Below, one piece after another: positions 60,099 through 64,000 of a stretch of 64,000 nt of DNA. Source of the DNA: Zopfochytrium polystomum (lineage: Eukaryota; Chytridiomycota; Chytridiomycetes; Chytridiales; Chytridiaceae); contig JAIVFJ010000024.1 in NCBI GenBank assembly GCA_025765615.1, forward strand, positions 62,001 to 126,000, read 5' to 3'. The notes beneath the pieces are model-generated. The model did no database searches. It saw only the letters and a list, made by a program, of their open reading frames with translations, and was not told the origin of the DNA. Position 1 is the first letter of the stretch. The number at the start of each line of letters is the position of its first letter. The position numbers and the translations under genes are program-made.

Positions 60099-60451
60099 TG
60101 TCAGGAACAGGGCAGGACAGGACAAGGCAGACAAGGAACTGAGAGGAGTGATGATTGTATTGGAAACAATAATTCACTTGAGGGATGGGACAGGTCCCCC
60201 ATCCCCCTTTTATACCTTTTGAGAGTGTTCCTTGTCAAGACTCCAAGAAAGTTCCAGAAAGAGCAATTAGTAATGCAATGATACCAATGATACCAATGAC
60301 AACAAGACAAGTCAGGAAAGCAAAGAAGGTTCCAGAAGGTTCCACAAGGTTCCATGAAGGAATGTTCTAGAAGGTTCCAGAAGGTTCCAGAAGGTTCCAT
60401 GAAGGAATGTTCTAGAAGGTTCCAGAGGTTTCCAGAGGGTGATTCATAACA
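60099..60451 (-). repeat. 3' LTR of chromovirus copy 2 (353 bp)
   Basis: 45 bp longer than the 308-bp LTRs because the GAA/TTC segment is duplicated (second block about 60353-60412). Ends are the family termini in reverse complement. Confidence 0.9.
60325..60422 (-). promoter_or_regulatory. expanded HSE-like pentamer array in copy 2
   Basis: GAA or TTC occurs at positions divisible by five almost throughout: 60325, 60330, 60335, 60340, 60350, 60365, 60370, 60375, 60380, 60385, 60390, 60395, 60410, 60415, 60420. The 45-bp duplication equals nine pentamers, so the register is kept. Confidence 0.65.
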
Positions 60452-62821
60452 TCATCTCCCCCTTTTAGGCCTCTTCTGCAACTTGGTGGGGTACCTGATC
60501 TTGAACTCGAGCAGAAGGTCTTGGCAGTGAGTGAGGTTTGACTCAGGCTCCCAGGTGTTGTCAGCATCTGAGTAACCTTTCCACTTAACAAGGAACTTGA
60601 GTGTTCTTCCAAACCACTTGGCATCCAAGATTTGTTCAACCTCAAATTCCTCTTCACCTTCTACCTCAACTGGAGGAGGAGGAGGAACAACTCTGCCTGG
60701 AATGGAATTGGCCACAAACTTCTCTAAAAGGCTGACATGGAAAACTGGGTGGATCTTCATGGATGCAGGGAGATCCAGCTTGAAGGTGACTGGATTGATT
60801 TGCTCCAAGATCTTGAAAGGTCCCAACTTGAGGTTGTCTAGCTTGGGACTTGGTCTTTTGGTCTGCAAGTTCTTCCTCAGAAGCCAAACTTGCTGACCCA
60901 CAGCAAGGTCATGGTCCATTCTGTGAGTGTTGGCAAATCTTGAGGCATCTTCTTGGGCTTGCTTCAGGGTGGAGTCCAGGAAGGAGTTGATGATCTTGAG
61001 CTTATGTAAGTGTGAAGCCGCAGCAGGAGCTTGGACATTGGATAGGGTCTCTTGTCCCAGAAGATCTCCTCTTGGATTGAAGCCATAGGTTGCAAAGAAA
61101 GGAGATAGCTGGGTGCTTGAGTGGAGAGAATTGTTGAGAGCAAATTCTGCCAGTGGAAGGAGGGTGGGCCAATCATCCTGTTGATAGCTGACATAGCACC
61201 TCAAATACTGCTCCAGAGTCTGGTTTGTTCTTTCTGTTTGTCCATCAGTCTGAGGGTGATAAGCAGTTGACAGTTGAGACTTGATTCCAAGGGCTGCTGT
61301 GAGTGCTTTCCAAAATTGAGATCTGAACTGAGGTCCTCTGTCACTGATGATTGACTGAGGCAGCCCATGGAGCCTGAATATGTGCTGCAAAAACAGGTCT
61401 GCTGTTCCTTGTGCATCTATATTCTCAGTGCAGGGGATAAAATGGGCCAACTTTGTCCTTCTGCAGATGACAACAAGGATAGAGTCAAATCCATGGGATG
61501 GGGGAAGTTTCACAATGAAGTCCATGGATATTGATGACCAAGGGCTGATGGCGATTGGGAGGGGCTCCAGAAGTCCATAGGGCTTGTGTCTGCTGGATTT
61601 GTTTCTTTGACAGGTTTCACAGCTGCTGACATAGTTCTTGATGTACTTCCTCATGCCCAGCCAGCAGAAGTCTCTGGAAACAAGCTCATATGTCTTGTGC
61701 TCTCCTGGGTGTCCAGCTGTTGCTGCATCATGCCTTGTCTTGAGTATCTCAAGTTTTTCCTCCTCTTGGCTGATTTGAATCTTGTGAGGCTTGGGGTCCT
61801 TGGAAATAGCATGGGCCCACACACTGTCAGGAAACAGTGAAAGGTGTGTCTTGGATGGTGGGGTGAAACCATCTCCCCCTTCAGGTGCAAGGTCTGTCCT
61901 TCTGTGCTCATCAGTGGGGGGGCTTGAATTCTTGACTGGGAACTGCGATTCTTGAATCTTTGACTGAGGGTTCTGTTCTTGGCAAAGACTGTGAGCTGTG
62001 GAGCTTGAATCTTGAATTTGGACTGTGAACTGTGGTACTTGAATCTTTGACTGTGGGTTCTGTGAACTACAGACTTGGCCATGACTGTGAGCTCTATGAG
62101 CTGTACTGGAATCTTGACTATGAACTGTGAACTGTGAAATTTGAATCTTGGCTGGGATCTGTGAGCTGCAGGCTGATACTGGAGCTGTCATTTGTGGTTG
62201 ACCTTGGATACTAGGCTGAGAACCTTGAATCAGGGACTTGAGAGCATGAGACTTGGAGGCTTGACTTGAGTTTTGGGTGACTGTTCCAATTGGTGGAGGT
62301 TGGACTTGACCAGTGACCCAATCAATGTCAGGGTTCTGGGCTTGCAGCCATGGTAATCCCAGGATGACAGAGAATGTGGGTGAGCCAAGATCCAATACTT
62401 CCAGATTGACCATGGATGGTGGAAAGTCTTGGATGTGGAGGTTTAGCTTGGTTTCATGGCTGATTTCCTTGAACAGAGCATGATTGGCAAAGTGGACCTT
62501 GAGGGGTGTGGATTTCTTGATGGTGGGAATGGCACAAGACTTGGCAAGGGTGGCATCAATGATGTTGCAGGATGATCCAGAGTCTATAAGGGCCTTGGTT
62601 GTGATGGTTGACTTGGGTGAGAGTTGAATCTTGACATCCATGGTGAGTTGGTGGGGCTTGGAATCTGAGGTGTTTGTGGTGCTGGTGGTGGTGATGAAAC
62701 AGGGGCAGCTTGGAGGAGGGTCCAGGGAATTGCCCCTCAGTGAGCCTGGACCTGGGAGTTTGGGTGCTTCTTCCTTGGGCAGTCCTTGACAGCATGCTCC
62801 TTGGAGCCACAGTAAAAACAC
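60452..62821 (-). CDS. pol: Pol of chromovirus copy 2 lacking RT and RNase H
   Basis: One 789-residue open frame: protease ([13 protein letters not shown]), an expanded Ser/Gln linker with extra repeat units, then a direct jump from a DEH sequence near 61908 to [13 protein letters not shown], the region just before integrase. Integrase (zinc finger, DDE) and chromodomain are intact. Compared with copy 1, the stretch corresponding to about 15620-17035 is gone. The finger motif reads SRDFCWLGMRKY instead of [12 protein letters not shown]. Because the frame is preserved, selection or chance at the junction cannot be separated here. Confidence 0.9.
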   Translation of the reverse strand: MFLLWLQGACCQGLPKEEAPKLPGPGSLRGNSLDPPPSCPCFITTTSTTNTSDSKPHQLTMDVKIQLSPKSTITTKALIDSGSSCNIIDATLAKSCAIPTIKKSTPLKVHFANHALFKEISHETKLNLHIQDFPPSMVNLEVLDLGSPTFSVILGLPWLQAQNPDIDWVTGQVQPPPIGTVTQNSSQASKSHALKSLIQGSQPSIQGQPQMTAPVSACSSQIPAKIQISQFTVHSQDSSTAHRAHSHGQVCSSQNPQSKIQVPQFTVQIQDSSSTAHSLCQEQNPQSKIQESQFPVKNSSPPTDEHRRTDLAPEGGDGFTPPSKTHLSLFPDSVWAHAISKDPKPHKIQISQEEEKLEILKTRHDAATAGHPGEHKTYELVSRDFCWLGMRKYIKNYVSSCETCQRNKSSRHKPYGLLEPLPIAISPWSSISMDFIVKLPPSHGFDSILVVICRRTKLAHFIPCTENIDAQGTADLFLQHIFRLHGLPQSIISDRGPQFRSQFWKALTAALGIKSQLSTAYHPQTDGQTERTNQTLEQYLRCYVSYQQDDWPTLLPLAEFALNNSLHSSTQLSPFFATYGFNPRGDLLGQETLSNVQAPAAASHLHKLKIINSFLDSTLKQAQEDASRFANTHRMDHDLAVGQQVWLLRKNLQTKRPSPKLDNLKLGPFKILEQINPVTFKLDLPASMKIHPVFHVSLLEKFVANSIPGRVVPPPPPVEVEGEEEFEVEQILDAKWFGRTLKFLVKWKGYSDADNTWEPESNLTHCQDLLLEFKIRYPTKLQKRPKRGR

Positions 62822-63660
62822 AGTCCCTGCTGGGCCCTCCTTGTTTTCTCCTCTTGGCTCAGAGGACCCTTAGGAAGTGTCTCAACTGCATCCACTTGCA
62901 TGGGTTCAGGAACTGTAAGAGCTTGAGGAACTGGGGTAGGTCTTGATGTAGTTCCTACTTGTCTTTGCTTCAGCCTCTTGGAGTAGAGTCTGTTGTCAAT
63001 CTTGATGGCAAGGAGAATGTACTCTTCCAAGGTCTCAGGGATGTGCAGAGACTGGGCGAGCATGTCTTGGATAGACTCATGGAGACCATCATGGTACAGC
63101 TCCATCAGAGCTGCATCATTGTATCCAGAGTCTCTGGCTAGTTGCTTGAATTGGTTGGTGTAGGCCACACAAGATTGCTTTCCTTGCTTGATATGCTTGA
63201 GCTTGGATCTTGCTGTCCAAGATGCGTAGGGGTCACCAAAGGTAGCCTCCCGCCCCTCCCAGAGCTCTTGCAGGGTGGTGGGTGTGCTTGGGAGAGATCT
63301 GTACCATGATTGAGCTTGACCAGACAGGAGGGTGCTTGTGAAAAGAACCTTGACTTGCTCACTGGGAAATCTTGAAGGTTGGAGAAGGATGACATTCTCC
63401 ACAGTGGCCATGAAGTTCCTAAGGTCTTTGGCCAGCCCAGTGAACTTGTCAGGGCTGGGAACCTTGGGCTCTCTTGCTTGGTTGGCTTGAGGCAGGGGAA
63501 GAGCTTGATGTTCTTGTTGGTGAAGTTGTTGTTGAAGCTGGTGCTGCTGGTGAAGGACTTGTTCTTGAAGTTGGTGTGTCTGTCTTGAAAGGGCTTGTAA
63601 TTGGTCCATCAAGGCTTGGAAGGCAGTTGCATCAGGGAAGGTGTTGTTTGGGTCAGACAT
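62737..63660 (-). CDS. gag: Gag of chromovirus copy 2
   Basis: 307 aa, the same length and by eye the same sequence as copy 1 Gag, including the CCHC knuckle and the slippery heptamer (62758-62764) before the stop. Confidence 0.93.
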   Translation of the reverse strand: MSDPNNTFPDATAFQALMDQLQALSRQTHQLQEQVLHQQHQLQQQLHQQEHQALPLPQANQAREPKVPSPDKFTGLAKDLRNFMATVENVILLQPSRFPSEQVKVLFTSTLLSGQAQSWYRSLPSTPTTLQELWEGREATFGDPYASWTARSKLKHIKQGKQSCVAYTNQFKQLARDSGYNDAALMELYHDGLHESIQDMLAQSLHIPETLEEYILLAIKIDNRLYSKRLKQRQVGTTSRPTPVPQALTVPEPMQVDAVETLPKGPLSQEEKTRRAQQGLCFYCGSKEHAVKDCPRKKHPNSQVQAH

Positions 63661-63700
63661 GATGGCAGAGAGTAGTGGGGGAGGGTGAAGTGAATTATGA

Positions 63701-64000
63701 TGTCAGGAACATGGCAGGACAGGGCAAGGCTGACAAGGAACTGAGAGGAGTGATGATTGTATTGGAAACAATAATTCACTTGAGGGATGGGACAGGTCCC
63801 CCATCCCCCTTTTATACCTTTTGAGAGTGTTCCTTGTCAAGACTCCAAGAAAGTTCCAGAAAGAGCAATTAGTAATACAATGATACCAATGATACCAATG
63901 ACAACAAGACAAGTCAGGAAAGCAAAGAAGGTTCCAGAAGGTTCCACAAGGTTCCATGAAGGAATGTTCTAGAAGGTTCCAGAAGGTTCCAGAAGGTTCC
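63701..64000 (-). repeat. 5' LTR of chromovirus copy 2 (truncated by window end)
   Basis: 300 bp visible. PBS complement at 63689-63699 and the self-primer sequence near 63771-63781 are conserved. The repeated GAA/TTC block at the edge shows the same expansion as the other LTR. Confidence 0.9.

Larger units (their letters stand above)
60099..64000 (-). mobile_element. chromovirus copy 2, RT-deleted, cut by the window edge
   Basis: Inverted relative to copy 1. 3' LTR 60099-60451, pol remnant, gag, PBS, and 5' LTR from 63701 past the edge. Gag and the integrase half match copy 1 closely, but about 1.4 kb covering RT and RNase H is missing without breaking the frame. Both LTRs carry the same extra GAA/TTC unit block. 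It looks like a non-autonomous derivative that would need RT from a complete relative. Confidence 0.93.

Overview
The window is nuclear DNA of a flagellated (zoosporic) fungus, most likely a chytrid. Genes are split by many short GT-AG introns of roughly 45-150 nt. An axonemal dynein heavy chain (DNAH2 type) and a PCM1-like centriolar protein point to a cilium-bearing organism, while the NAD-specific glutamate dehydrogenase, the chromodomain Ty3/Gypsy elements and a tryptophan-rich WWK repeat protein fit an early-diverging fungus. The genus cannot be named from the sequence.

Left block (1-11108): a possible gene end runs in from the left edge. Four minus-strand genes follow: MMADHC-like (cobalamin trafficking), a 1413-residue glutamine-rich coiled-coil protein, a SANBR/KIAA1841-like BTB plus zinc-domain protein, and an MscL channel with a C-terminal zinc ribbon. 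From 11109 to 21869 there are no host genes, only repeats. The main item is a full-length Ty3/Gypsy chromovirus (13577-18792) inserted into an older copy of its own LTR. Around it lie three copies of a dispersed non-coding repeat, a Pol III-box sequence, and an 88-bp tandem array with hairpins.

Middle block (21870-44761): a START-domain protein, a PCM1-like protein and the splicing factor ISY1 on the plus strand, then a 14-kb DNAH2 gene on the minus strand (13 exons, 4513 aa once one extra base is allowed for), diverging from a TLC-domain membrane protein.

Right block (44762-64000): simple repeats, NAD-GDH (GDH2), a B-type cyclin, a type II membrane glycosyltransferase-like protein, argininosuccinate synthase, and the WWK repeat protein. 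Then comes a decayed transposon protein interrupted by a solo LTR of the same family, and finally a second, inverted chromovirus copy that has lost reverse transcriptase/RNase H in frame and runs off the window edge.

The most notable signal is in the chromovirus LTRs. U3 is packed with GAA/TTC pentamers in one continuous 5-bp register (the heat-shock-factor site pattern). The predicted RNA 5' end is perfectly complementary over 11 nt to the primer-binding site, as in self-priming Tf1/sushi elements. The RT-deleted copy carries a 45-bp (nine-pentamer) expansion of the GAA/TTC array. Host genes show no operon logic; the cilium genes (PCM1-like, DNAH2) lie near each other, separated only by ISY1.
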